Under the pieces are notes generated by a model. The model had not been told where the DNA came from, did no database searches, and saw only the letters and a list, made by a program, of their open reading frames with translations. Positions 51,701 through 64,000 of a stretch of DNA of 64,000 nucleotides are shown piece by piece. Position 1 is the first letter of the stretch, and every line of letters begins with the position of its first letter. Origin of the DNA: Lepisosteus oculatus (taxonomy: Eukaryota; Chordata; Actinopteri; Semionotiformes; Lepisosteidae); the NCBI RefSeq assembly GCF_040954835.1, contig NC_090703.1:17001444-17065443 (forward strand), written 5' to 3'. The translations under genes were made by a program, and so were the position numbers.

Positions 51701-51829
51701 TTGCTGCGTTAAGGTAACATACTGGATCATAGAGTGTGCAAAAAACAGGTTCCTACGACTTGTTTTTACACATTTATTTATCAGTATGCCAACAAAGTAT
51801 GAAATCACTTGATCCATACAGTTCTGTGC
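48796..51829. other. Intergenic sequence between the Tc1 copy and the DNAJC17 3' end
   Basis: Mostly AT-rich. A slightly GC-richer block at about 50290-50480 has a short open frame on the minus strand (50318-50500) without a recognisable domain. Frames at 51299-51817 also match nothing known. Confidence 0.6.
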
Positions 51830-51847
51830 TTTTAAAAAAAGAAGAGC

Positions 51848-51853
51848 TTTATT
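51848..51853 (-). promoter_or_regulatory. DNAJC17 polyadenylation signal
   Basis: AATAAA on the minus strand (in TCAATAAAGCTCTTC) lies about 27 bases after the DNAJC17 stop codon. The implied 3' UTR is only about 45-50 bases long. Confidence 0.75.
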
Positions 51854-51879
51854 GAACTAGAGGCAGAGAGTCCTGCGGG

Positions 51880-52005
51880 CTAGGGGCGTGCTGCTTCCTC
51901 TTCGTCCTCCCTCTGCATCTGCTCAATAAGCCGCTGTCTCTCCGCCGCCTGGCGCATCCGCATCAGCACCACGCTCTCGTAGTCCCGCTCGGTGAGAAGA
52001 GAACC
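51880..52005 (-). CDS. DNAJC17: DNAJC17 last exon (C-terminal 41 residues and stop)
   Basis: The acceptor is CCCCTGCAG|GGT, phase 0. The exon encodes [37 protein letters not shown] and AARP-stop. This closely matches the C-terminus of vertebrate DNAJC17, including the ERDYES and [10 protein letters not shown] segments. DNAJC17 has an N-terminal J domain and a C-terminal RRM and acts in the nucleus in connection with splicing; neither domain is in this exon. The open frame continues upstream into intron to 52089, which is not coding because the acceptor and homology both begin at 52005. Orientation, convergent with GCHFR, is as in human. Confidence 0.95.
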   Translation of the reverse strand, partial: GSLLTERDYESVVLMRMRQAAERQRLIEQMQREDEEEAARP

Positions 52006-55000
52006 CTGCAGGGGCCGGAGGAGAGAGAGACGCAATCGTTGACGGCTCTCAGACACAAGTACTTTGAAAAGACCCAAAACATTCAGCATTCAGAGACCAG
52101 AGAGAAACAGGCTTCTGCTAGACAGCCTACAGTATCTCAACAAGATCTCAACAAGAGTCCAGAAAAGCTGTGGTTTGTGGTTACAGGTCCTTGGATTTAC
52201 AATTTAAACCACTATGGTACCAAGAGAACCACTACAGAATATTTTTACTTAATGATAAAAGTTATGAATCAATGTAAACTATGTAAAAGAATAACATTTA
52301 GCCAATTAGTAAGCTATTATGTGTAAATAAAGACAAAATACTTCCATAAACCACATAAAAATGAGTATCTAGCACAAATGATTCACCCTATTCAGACTCA
52401 ATTGGTTAGACTACTCTAAGGCATAAAGAACAATTCAGCGGAAAAATAATCCTGGCAAAGACAGAATAAGTTGTAGACTGAAGACAAATACTTATGCATT
52501 TATGTATAATGCAGCAACAATGGATACTTGTGTACAAATTGTGTTAAATAAATAAGCCACAATGGCTAATAAATATGCACTGAGTGAGGACAGCAGGTGG
52601 CTGACAAGGTGCCAAACTCTGGCCTGAACTTCATTTTCCCACAAAGCTGAGGGTAATGTCCTACTGTCCTCAGTCACCTGGCCAGATGTTGAAGAGTGAT
52701 TGGTCAGGTGATGATTTAAAACCAAGAAGCTGAGGCATCCTGACAGAGTTAGGACAATTGTTTGTTTCTGTTTTGTAAGCAGATAAAGAATGCTTAACCT
52801 GAGAGTGCTTGGAGAGGTATGGGCTAGAGACGTGGTGACAGTCACTCTCCAAACAAGTCTTGAGTTTAGAATAGACTTTATTTTGGAGTTTAAAAGAAAA
52901 TGGATGATAGACTCATAAGTAAAACTGGTGGGTTCAAATTTTGTGTGAATAAAGGACACTGCTATGTACTTCACTCCAACTTGATAAACGAGTACACACG
53001 TGGGTCTCTTTGTTTAAAAGAGACAGCCATATAAATAATGCAGTGTATACTAACTCACAGCTGTTCTACACAGTATGTTCAAAGAATGGGGAAGCTTGAG
53101 GAAGAAAACCTTTACTGTGCCTGTCAACAGACACTGATGTGCCAATGACAACACTTTGGTAACCATAACTGTCACCAGTTGTGACTCTTCTGTCCAAGGT
53201 ATGAGGCTGAGATGACGCCAATGTGACTCCAAAGTGTTCTGTATCTAATGATGAGTGAGATGTCTGTAACAGTATTATATTTAAGTTTAATAATTTGTTG
53301 TGGCCAAAATGCTTCTATCTTTCAGAAGTGCTAGAGATAAAGAAGTGTATTACTATAACTGAATGAAGCAAAATCCATATCTGATTTATTTTTAACAAGA
53401 ATATTGTACAAGGATATTGCTCCCATGCCACACAGCTTAACTTTTACTCTTTTACTAATTAAACTTTCCTCTCCCATACAGCTTTAACATGCAACTAAAG
53501 GGAATCTCAAAAACTGCATCTGAAATATATCAAAACTAAAATACTCCAAGAAATATGAATTGTATAACCTTATATTTCATGTGAAGAGAGAGCCACAATA
53601 TGAGCTATTTCTGTTTTATTCTTTATTCTATTACTTTTCTCAACAGAAACAAAATAACCAGTAAAGGTTCTGTTTTGCTTAAAGAGTTACTATTACAGCT
53701 GTCAAAGACCAAACAGCAGCTATCTATCTTTGTGATCCAGTGGGACTTAAGACAGAGGCCTGCTTTGTCTCACTACAATATCTCTGGGTTTAAAAAATCT
53801 GGGTTTCAGAGTCAGCATAACAAAAGTGTGATAGAGTCTTAAGATTAAATTCAGAATTTAAAAAGCTTGTTGTTGCCTTAGTTACTTTGTTGCAAGCAGG
53901 ATGAAAGGGCTCCTTTGTATTAAGCTCAAAACATATTTATAAAAACTAAACACCATTCAAATACCACACTACATTTTTTGCTGATGTTTTGTGCAAGAGA
54001 CCAATGCTCATAAAGCAGAAAAATAAATTGATACCAAACAATTTTAACCCCTGCCTGAATATATGATATACTATATATAGGTTTCCTAAAGATTTTAACC
54101 TTTGGAAGTGCTGAACATCAAAGCAGCTGATAGGAAAAAATAGTTTTGAAAATAGTCACTGTTAAAAGATCACAGGTAAATTAGTTCTAAACAATATGCC
54201 CTTTGCTTTTGTTCCAGTCGACTGTAACCAGTTTTCTGTGCCCATGACAATGTGACATTTGATCTGAACTAAAGGGGTATTATGCAAGAAATGTTCATCA
54301 TGCATACACATCAATGTTGATTGCTTATTTTATGATATTTCTTAATCTGCTTTTCATTGGCACAGTGGATGAAATCTGGGGTATGACAGTGGCTTCAAAG
54401 TATCCTCTGTATCCTTTGTTCAAAGTATCCTTGCAAGTATTCTGGATTATTTTCCTACACATTTCAGTTTATGGAGCACACAGGTGGTGTTCTACTGGAA
54501 CATCTGTTTACATCCTGAATACTAGCAGAAGTCTGATGCACTTTTCATACTTGTGCTTGTAACAAAATACAAAATGAAATTACAAAAGATTTAGAAGGAA
54601 ATAAACAGCTTTGTGGAAAATGAAAGACCTGCTTCATGACGCTTTCATATAAAAAATCAACTCAAAGTTAAACATTAAAACTTAATTTCAACTATAAAAA
54701 ATAATTGATTTCTTTGAAGTCACAATGTCAATAAATAATTCTGACATTTGCTTTGCTTCCTGGAAATTAAGCAAATAAGCAACCCTTATCCTAATCAGGC
54801 ACTTTGAAATGCAAACTGTCCACATCCATGCAATGTACTGGCATGAGTTTAGTTACTATACCAGCAAGACTAGACTAAATCTTACAGGCCTCTCATTTTT
54901 ATTCTAGGCTCTTAAATGTACTCAGCTATATGGGAACTGTGAATAAAGTCAGATTGTCACAGCAGCTTTTATAATCAGGACAGCAGAATCAGGTGTATAT

Positions 55001-58000
55001 GCACGTGAATGAAGTGACACTTGGAATACATAAGACAAATTCAAAATGACAAAAGATGACACTGTAAAATGTTGACCTAAGAGCCTGTCATATAGAAATG
55101 GAATCACCAAGCCAAAATCACATACTGTACAAACACTGGGAATAAGAAATGTTTGAATCAAGTTCTTCAAATGCCATCACTCCAAAGGAAACAAAGTAAA
55201 ACAAAATAAAAAATATTTTGGATTTTCTGGCACAGAAGAACAATAAATGAAAATAAGAGACACGTCTTAGAAAAAAAAAATCTGAATAATTTTTGTCTTA
55301 TCAGCCATGGTTCTTCAACGTTTCTTGCCACTGTAGTTAGTTTTCAAACAGCATGGGTTACAGGAAGACAACCATATTCTTTATGACCAAGCTGTTCACT
55401 CTCTGCACTGAGGCACATCTGGAGTGGAAACTGCACAGCTTCACTGCCAATAGCAAGGCCAAGAGCTGCCACTGATATTGTCCAGTCTTTTGCAAGCTTA
55501 GCTAGCAGAAATCTAACTAACAGAAAGCTTTTCTGAAAACTAATTTCATGGAATAGGGTTTGCGCAATGCACAAATATCTGTAAACAAAAAATTGTACTG
55601 TAACAGACTGAAATAGAATAAGTCAATGTACTGACACCTAATGCAACCAAGTAAACATATAACATTGTATCTGACTAATCTTCACAACCCATCCCTTCAA
55701 TTGCAATGGTGATATGCACGTTACGTGACAAATTTACAGTTGTAGAAGAAGTAGTTACATAGACCAGAATGCTGAAAGACAGCTGGTGTTAGCTGTCGAG
55801 GTAATTCTGTTTGCTAATTAAGAGGGATTCAATGAATTCCTTTGAAATATCATAGGCTGACAGTTTGGAAAAGAAAGCACAACTTATAACCATTCATAAA
55901 AAAACAATGTAGAGCCAAAAAAAAGATCAACCACTTTCTTTTTACAACAATCCTATCTCTGCTTCATCCTGACCTCTACTGGAAACCTTTGGAACTATGT
56001 AAAAACTGTTAAGTAAGTACAAACTACAGATCAGCCATTGTTCCTTTGCAGGTTTTAGGACAGAGCAAAATTAGCAGAATAATGCCAGGCCAATAAGTAG
56101 TATAAGTAGTATTTTTAAATAAAACTATAAAGTCTAAACATTTTTTTCTTTCTTTATACAAATGACTACTTTTGAATTTCCTTTTGACATTGAAATTTAA
56201 CTTTCATGAGGCTTCTTTTCTGTTGTGTTCAATGAATTCAGATATCTAATGGTTTTTATTCTAAAAATATTTTTTGAAAATAAAGCTATAGACTGTAAAT
56301 GATAGAATACATTTATCAGAAAACAAAGAAAGATATTGTTTAATGTTTGTTTCTATTTATTTCAAATATTGTACTTGGATAAAGCTTATAGTTAATATAA
56401 ATATGTTCACAATTTCCAAATCGATATTATAAATGAGGCAAAAATAGTTCAACATTATAATATACATTTAAAACGTAAATTAATATTTTTGATTTGTTGG
56501 GAAAAGAAACTAGTTCCTTGGGAAAATTTAACAGTTTAACATTAACTTAAGGGACTAGTTAGATCATTTTCATTTTGTTACACAAGCCTGGACACAAACT
56601 GTCTGATTCTAAGATTTTGATTATGGCTAGATTTCTCCTTACCATCTTTAGCAATAATACTATAATTTATTGTGAATAATTCATACTTAATACGCTAAAT
56701 CGTGAAGTAATTTAATAAGAATTCTCTAACTTTTACAGACCTGAACATCACATGTATTGTATATATTATTTTTGAGTTACACTCAAGTTTTATTGTTTTT
56801 GTGGAAACTGCACAAAAAGACACTAAGAGAAACATGCAGAATCCATACAATAAATACTGAATGTTCACACAAAAAACAAATGAAATAGCAGGGTAGTGTG
56901 GATGACACAAGTTGTTCTGTTGAAAGATGACAAAGAGCTGTTTATTGATGCCTGGGGTAAACTAACACCACAATTAAGAATAAACTCCAAAGAACCCAGA
57001 CAGAAACCTCCTGGTCTGACCACATTATGACATCACTCAATTTTACTGTTAGTCACACCCTGATGAGAGACACTCATATAATGAAAACATTATCTCAGCA
57101 GGAATCTCAGCTATCAATGTGTTCAATGTCAAAACCCCCACAGCTACAAAATGAAATATATATAAACAGGAGTTTGTATAGCTGGCACACAGGAATGTAT
57201 GCTTAACTAAAGATTTGTTCATCTTCCACTTTCAATACCATAAAACCTGTTTCTGATTTATTAAAAAAACATTTAAGACCACCCTGAATATTCTACAATC
57301 TTGATAAATAAATGAACTAGAAACATATTTAAGCAATAATAGTAGGGTTATTAGAGCATCTTACTGTGCTACCTACAGTATCCATGCAAGACATCCTTTA
57401 GTGTCAGGTACATGTACGAAATATTATATTGTAATCCTTTCTTCACGAAGAAATATTTATAGCTTGGAAAAAAGTAATACTATATTTTAAGGTTGGGAAC
57501 TTTGACTTTAATGTACTGACAGCAAATTAAACTATTACACAGCTTTGGCACTCTCTTCCTAAGTTAAAACAAACAAAAATGAAGTACTTTACCCACTTAG
57601 ATAAAGTACTCCAGTCTGTTTATTTACAAGAAAATTGACTAGGAACTGAAAGAAAAATAAATACGGGTAAGAGTTCTTTTTGATCCTTCAACTTGTGTTT
57701 AGAATGAAACCCTCATGCATTTGGGGACCAAGTGAAACTGTCACGTACACACGTTCAAGAAACGTTCAGATCCACGCCTACTGTTAAATTCAGAAATCAC
57801 TGAGAAACACGGAAGGGGTGAAACAGATGTATCTATATTATCAAGATAAAGTATGATTTTCACACTGAAATCACATCTGGACTTCCAAAGCATGCAGTAT
57901 ATTAAAGAAGCAGCTGCAGATGTAACACAATTGTAGTGTAAATAGACACTTCTAAGTGAGTAAGGAACCCTACAATGCAGTTATGCATTTTTAAAATTAT

Positions 58001-61000
58001 GATAAGGGAACCAGAATGTTATTGTCATTTCATTCCACCAGACCAGTCTCCGAAGTTGCTATTTGGCAAAGTGTGGACATCCAGCCTACTGTGAGGTAAC
58101 CTTAATTAACTGTGGCAGCAGGTACACTTTGTGTTACCACAGGAAAATCCAGAGCCAACATGGATTTATTCTCATTGTTTTTAGCTCATGGTTAGTGTCT
58201 TCTCCTAATTCAAATGAATTTTTATTGATTCATCCCGGTTTCTTAAAATGCCATAAAAAATATGAATGGTTGAAACCGTTCTTGAGTTTACACTCCACTT
58301 TTAACCAAAAACTCCAAAGCATCAACAATACAAGGAAACTGGGAAAACACTCCTGACGTGTACATGCATAGTCTGTTCTCTGTCTTCAGGAACATCAAAA
58401 CCCTTGTGTTTGTTGTGAACAGCCCAACAACAGTCCTTTCATTTACAGTGTTTGTAGTTGATGAAGCAGACAAGTTAATAAAATAAATATTCCCAATGTA
58501 ATAAAGTAAAATACAAAGCACTGTCATGGAAAACCCACAATGCTAGGCAGGGTAGTAGGATATTACAAAGACTGACAAAGCATAGACTGATATCTTTTGA
58601 GCTGACATTACCAAATGAACTGAAGTCATAGTACCAGACTGCAAAACGCAATTATGTCTGAGTTAACTGTATATAGCTAGCCAATAGCTGTTAGTCCATT
58701 ACCTTCATAGAGTAAGATACACCAAATACAAAAAGTGTTTGGTTACATGAATGCAAACAAAATGGGACTATCTTTATAACCACCAAGGTTATTATGTTTA
58801 GCACTTTTTGGTTGATCTACATTCCTCCCAACAGGTGAAGTTAATTATGGGCTATTTGTCTATGATTTGTGTCAACAAGATTTGGAGCAATGATTTATGA
58901 GGGCCAAACACTTATTTAGAGATCATTAGAAGTGTGATATGTGCATACTTTGGCCCAAGTACTTTTGCTAAAAAGTAAAATAAACAAAAAGAAAAAAGCA
59001 TAAGCCATTCAGAATTGAATGACACCGATTATGTTTTTTCAGATACAATGGCACTGTAGGTGCAAGGTTAAGGACAAAGGAGTCCTTGCTTCTTTTTTTA
59101 TTTTTATATATATTCATGTACATGCAAACATTTTGTACATTTTGATAGCACTCAAAAGGGGTGAAGCAATTACATTTTGGAACAATTCTGTTTTCAAAAA
59201 TTCTTACTTAATTTAAAAGTACATACAGTACATCAAATGTGCTCGACAGAACACCCCATAACAGAATTCATGACTTAGGTGATTTTAAGGTTATGTAATA
59301 ATTGTATTACTACTTGAAAAACCACAATGCACTTCAGGCATGAATTATTTCAAGATAAAGCCAGCACAGACATCAAATAATACCCTTGAGCAGTGAACAA
59401 GCCTGCATACGGAAATAAGGAATAAGTAACACATTTAGTTCTCTGAAAAATACAATTGAGTTACATGAGTGTAGGGCAAGGACATAACAGTCAGGACTTG
59501 CCAATTAAAAAAAAAAACAGGATGTTTGATGTTCTGCTTTTCATTTTTAAATAATCCAGTGTCTTTGAGTCCTAGATACTGTGGTTGTAAAAAGTTGAGT
59601 GCAAAAGGTTTTTAAAAAAAAATACTTGATCTGCTTTATTTCACACTGTCAACTTATCTTAAAACAGAAATACCTGCAGGTGCTATATTAGAATACCTTG
59701 CTCAAGACAGAAGTCTTGATGACTAAAATATTTTTCTGCAAATAGAATAAAGATCTTAGCAAAGGGTTAAATGAAAATAAAGGGTTTGGATACTAAATCA
59801 AAAGCTTGCACGAGGAAGGAATTTAATTGGCACATAAAACACTAAATGTTCGTCAACATGGCTCCTACTGTAAAAGATAATGAACAGTATTTGGAAAGGC
59901 TAAAAAGTTCATTCAAGTATAATTAAATTTTCTTACAAATTGAAATTTCAGAACTTTGTAAAACTATATTATTCAGGAGCATTTGAAATAATAAACTTTC
60001 AGAAACAGCAGTAAAGATGGTGCAGTGAAAGACAATGCACACCTGATGGTTCTAGATCAAAGATCTAGAAACAAATCCATTAATATGTTGCCATGAACAA
60101 AGCGAAGTAGACTCCAATTTACTCATGGGGTGTTAACAGACATGCTAGGATTTATGACAGAGTAGGGTTGAGGGAAAACAGTCTCATACGGTTTTAAAAA
60201 TATGAATCCGTGAAAAGCCAGTAGTTTTTTTACCTCATAGTTGGCCACTCTGACAAAATGCAGGCCTCAGATTTAAATTTAAATTTAAGACAAAAGAAAA
60301 CTTGAACTAGTATGAAGGAGATGTGTATTTTCTTGATTTCAGGATACTAGAAATCCAGCTCGTGTCACATGTACTGTAGCTGGCTCCTCCAAAATATAAG
60401 CCAAAGGAACTCCAGAGAACAACTCCGGCCTTTTGGAACCATGTTGTTGCTGGGTTTGCAGTGTTCCGGAACTCTCCATGTAATAAGGAATGTTCTAAGT
60501 TCTCTAATGGGGGTGCACTTCCGTGAACATTTTCTATCCCGAATTTTATGTCCTGGAGCAGGGTATTTTTAGCAAATAGCTCTCATTTTTGCTCAGCTCT
60601 TTTCTCTGGAGAAAAACAAGGATCCCAATTTGTCATTTTTTCAAACCTCAGGAAGACCAAAAAAAATCATGTAGAGGTCGGACCCTGAAATGGGTTTATT
60701 GTGCACATTTCACATTGCCGGGTATCACCCACTCATTCCACCGATTAAAAAAGGCAACCAGAATAAAAAAAAAACATTGAAAGGAATTTATTCCACAACA
60801 ATTGGCCTCAAAACCAAAATTCAGAGTACATGAAAACCAAACAATACTGTTATTCAATTCTCCTACAAACATTTTTAAAATGTATTATCATTGGTATTCT
60901 AAATGCCTCTACTTTGGGAAAACTACTCCACAATTTGCAAAATTAGCCTAAATGTGTGCAAATATGTATTGATGCCACTGTTTGCACATTATAAATTCCT

Positions 61001-64000
61001 CATCTGGAAGTTTAGAAATTGTCTCCAATGTCCACTGTACTCAATACAGCTTTTAGACTTGCTTTTACAAGTCTTCTCTCTAGACCTCTTTTACAGGAGC
61101 TAATAATTAGCTATACCGCTGTGTGAATCAAATACTTCCCATTAGGAACAGATTAATATTTACCTACAATAGATTAATTAATGTTACCTTACATCTACAT
61201 TAGATTAATATTAGCTACAGTACATGGCTAGAAAGCTCAAACACTTCAATCACTTCGTTTATCTGTCCCCATTTTGTGCTTGACTCTTTGAGCTAAGTGG
61301 TTCATTGGCATTAGCACATATCCTGCATTATAAGTGAGTGAACTGAGGGACTGAGGAAATGTTTCTCCTTGAATGGCATCCTGGTATGGTGCCGCAGCAT
61401 TCCTGTTACTGAATCACACAGTTGAGTGAACTGAAGGAAGAGTTTTTATAGCTACTCACTGTGCTTTGTCTAGCCTTTAAAGCATCTTACTTCTTGGCGA
61501 TGCCAGCATACACATGGATTCTCCTAACAGCTTAGCTACTGGTTTCCTGGCTAATTTGGTTTATTACAGCTCTACTCAGCATGCCAACTTCTCAGCACAT
61601 AAGTGTGGCCGTGCAGACTTAGTCAGTAGTCAGTACATGTGGTGTGGGTATTTCCAATCTTCACGCATTAGAAGTGGGCATTTAAGACCACAAGACTGAC
61701 AGTCCCTTTACCTAATAGTAAAGAGAATATGATCTTCCTTAAATTGAAGGTGGTGAATTCAACTAGTCTTTGTGATCACCATCACTTAGTGTAGGTCAAT
61801 CACACCCTAACACAAGTTACTGATAGTGTACCTTTCTTACATGGAAAACATATTCTAGAAAAATTGTAAACTGACTTCCTAAGCCACTGGTTAGAATTCC
61901 TTGAACAAGCAACAACAGTAATGTATACGGACAGGGCAAATAACATGGCATATTTAGATTTTCAGAAGGCTTTTGATAAAAAAAAACCCGAATAAACGCA
62001 TATTTCTCGAAATTCAGGAAGCAGGCATGTTGGGAGTGTTGAGAATTGGTTCTTGAATAGAAAACAGATTCACAGATAAGGGGTGAATACTCAGTTTGGG
62101 GGGATATAATTAGTGGAGCATTGCAGGGATCTGTACTAGAACCACTGATCTTCCTAATCAATAGCAATAATCCAGATTCCAGAATATTACATTTAAAAAG
62201 ATTAAAGATTAAATTCAAGACTGTGCAAACACCTGACAAATGATGTTTAACAATTTTGTTAACTAACTTGAATCAGGAATATACTGTAAGAACACAAGTA
62301 TAAGAGGCAGTGATTTTGTGAAGTTTTGGCTTGTAAATATTGTTTTCTTTTAAATAAATATTCATGTCTTCTAACAACACCATGAAATTTAAAATTTAAA
62401 TGACAAACCATAAAAGGCATTTTGTTATGACTGTGAAATTCACAAAAATAACCATGAATTTAGTAGGGTCCTTCAGTTAAGGCACTAGCGTTCCAGGTTA
62501 CAAGACTTTCTACACGAGTATAATCCAACACTCCAGTGTGAGTTTTGCTAACAGGCATTTTAATTCCACTAAAGACCAGGCGCCATGGCAACAGAGCCCT
62601 CTCTTGTCCAGCACCACAACAGTGTAACGCATTGCCCACATCCTGTGGTCATTTTTAAAAGCCACTTAAAGGCCTATTTTTTTTTGCTTTAGCATTTTAA
62701 TGTAGATTTAGTTCTATTGCTTTCACTTAGTCAATTCAATATGCACTTATTCTCTTTCTTTTTATTTCTGCTTCTATATTTCTGTGTTATTTTGTGCAGT
62801 AATTCCATTTTTGAAGATTGCTTCTAAATAAAACTGTATTAAAATTAATATCATATTTAATGGATCTTCCCCCAGCACTGTTTAAAAGAACAGAGATGTT
62901 AACCCTGATGTTCTGGCTAAATTCCACTCTGGGTTTGCACAGTTTGGCTTCCCTAAATTCTGCCTTAACTCAACTTAAGTAATTTCCTTCTCCATCTGAC
63001 CTGCTGTGGACTGTGGCTGAAAATCTTTAGTGTGTCATCCAGGTTGATGCAGCCATTCAGTCATGGATTAAATGTGGCCACTTCTTCATATTAACTTTGG
63101 AAATGTTATGAAATAGACAAACATCTTAATTATTACAGATCTCACAAAATATATACAGTACATGCTACTATTGTTACTGAATAACAGAGGACGTAAAGTA
63201 TGTATGGTAACATTGCTTGTCTAAAAATGGCTTATCTTATCTACAAGATTAGCCGTAGGTATTCCCAATATTGAGAAATGTGTTTTAATTTAATGAATGC
63301 ATTAAATAAACAGGGTGTGAAATGCAAGCCTTCTCACAGTGTTTACTTTAAAGCTTTTGACCTTTAACTTCACATCACTATTTGTTTCAAATCTGCAAAA
63401 AAATTTACATCAGCAATTTACCGTGTGAAAACTATAAGATCTTTCATGTCTACAGAAACAAAGAAGCTTGCTTCTTTTTTCCTGCCTCATTAACGGTGAT
63501 GCTCAAGAACCCTAAGAAAAGTAGCACTTTTATCACAAAACCTTTTTTTTTCCTTTGAACAGCTTCTGCATTTAAAGATTAGGTAAGAAAGAAGCAGGAG
63601 TCTGCCACTTAACACCCAGCCAACAAAGTACAAACGATTATTGTAAATGGAATATTTTATGCCATAGCTCAATCATATTATTTATGCCGTGGAATGTCAA
63701 AATTGAATGTTAACTCATTATAAAACTGAATGTAATTTATGTAGTATGAAGTTCACTTCATAGTGCCTTTTTTGTTTCAAAGAAACATCACCTGAAGAAT
63801 ACTTATACTAAAAAATATATGTTCATCTTATAATAGCCATGGTATAAAAGAACATGCTGCATTCAGCTAGAACAGCTTTATTTTAAGATGATAATACTTC
63901 AAATAAAAAACTAAGGCCGAAAACCAGTCCAAATCCAAACCACTTTAACATTATAAGTGCTCCTTCACATGAAATGCATTGGTGAATGGTATAGTCTGCT
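52006..64000 (-). other. DNAJC17 last intron (partial), at least 12 kb
   Basis: I searched the minus strand for the expected preceding exon (end of the RRM, with a Trp-Leu-Glu-like motif) and did not find it, so the intron probably reaches beyond the window. A LINE fragment lies at 61900-62200. The 160-residue open frame at 52492-52974 has no recognisable domain, unlike-coding composition, and no splice context, and is judged to be chance. Other stretches (about 53000-61890 and 62240-64000) are AT-rich and unclassified. Confidence 0.6.
61900..62200 (+). mobile_element. LINE reverse-transcriptase fragment (CR1/L2/Rex-like), decayed
   Basis: Broken frames on the plus strand give three ordered reverse-transcriptase pieces: MAYLDFQKAFDK (61949-61981, fingers/palm region before the first motif break), WFLNRKQIH (about 62048-62074), and ISGALQGSVLEPLIFLI (about 62110-62160), which corresponds to the conserved PQGSVLGPLLF block. 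Frame shifts and stops separate them. The pattern fits a non-LTR retrotransposon of the Jockey/CR1/L2 group; the exact clade cannot be told. The 140-residue open frame on the other strand (61817-62239) is its antisense shadow. Confidence 0.8.

Noticed and set aside
52492..52974. 160-residue open frame, the longest in the window
   Set aside because: No recognisable domain, no supporting splice or start context, composition like the AT-rich surroundings, and located inside the DNAJC17 intron.
58063..58356. 97-residue open frame next to a GTAACC donor-like site, checked as a possible exon
   Set aside because: No match to DNAJC17 or another known protein, and wrong strand for DNAJC17.
61817..62239. 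140-residue open frame on the minus strand
   Set aside because: It is the antisense of a LINE reverse-transcriptase fragment.
1..64000. CRISPR arrays, operons, phage or bacterial defence genes
   Set aside because: Intron-exon genes, SINEs, LINE and Tc1 elements show vertebrate nuclear DNA; no such prokaryotic structure is present.

Overview
The window is vertebrate nuclear DNA, AT-rich and mostly non-coding, with small exons separated by long introns. The gene set and repeats point to a ray-finned fish. RMDN3, GCHFR and DNAJC17 lie side by side in the order and orientation known from human chromosome 15q15. V-SINE-like and 5S-rRNA-derived SINE copies and three different Tc1-type transposons fit a fish. 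Large introns and the mix of repeats would suit a non-teleost such as gar, bowfin, sturgeon or bichir, but the species cannot be fixed from sequence alone.

Layout. Positions 682-36532 (minus strand) carry the first seven coding exons of RMDN3 (PTPIP51), which encode residues 1-344. The C-terminal part, roughly 125 residues by comparison with the human protein, lies beyond position 1. All seven exons have GT/AG boundaries and compatible phases, and give one uninterrupted reading frame. Intron 6 alone is 20.7 kb. Positions 36533-40641 separate the divergent RMDN3 and GCHFR starts and hold a Tc1-type transposon. Positions 40642-45312 (plus strand) hold the complete three-exon GCHFR gene, which encodes the 86-residue GTP cyclohydrolase I feedback regulator. 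Positions 45313-51879 are the tail-to-tail interval to DNAJC17 and contain another decayed Tc1 transposon. Positions 51880-52005 (minus strand) are the last exon of DNAJC17. No other DNAJC17 exon was found up to 64000, so the last intron is at least 12 kb; it contains a LINE reverse-transcriptase fragment.

The three genes do not form a pathway. RMDN3 is a mitochondrial outer-membrane tether to the ER, GCHFR controls tetrahydrobiopterin synthesis, and DNAJC17 is a nuclear J-domain and RRM protein. Their adjacency is inherited synteny. I found no convincing new biological system. The more interesting material is in the repeats: a fold-back element with related solo copies, an unclassified element with long inverted arms, a Helitron-like element, a Tc1 copy about 20 bp from a splice donor, and V-SINE pieces on both sides of one RMDN3 exon. 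Nearly all other open reading frames look like chance.
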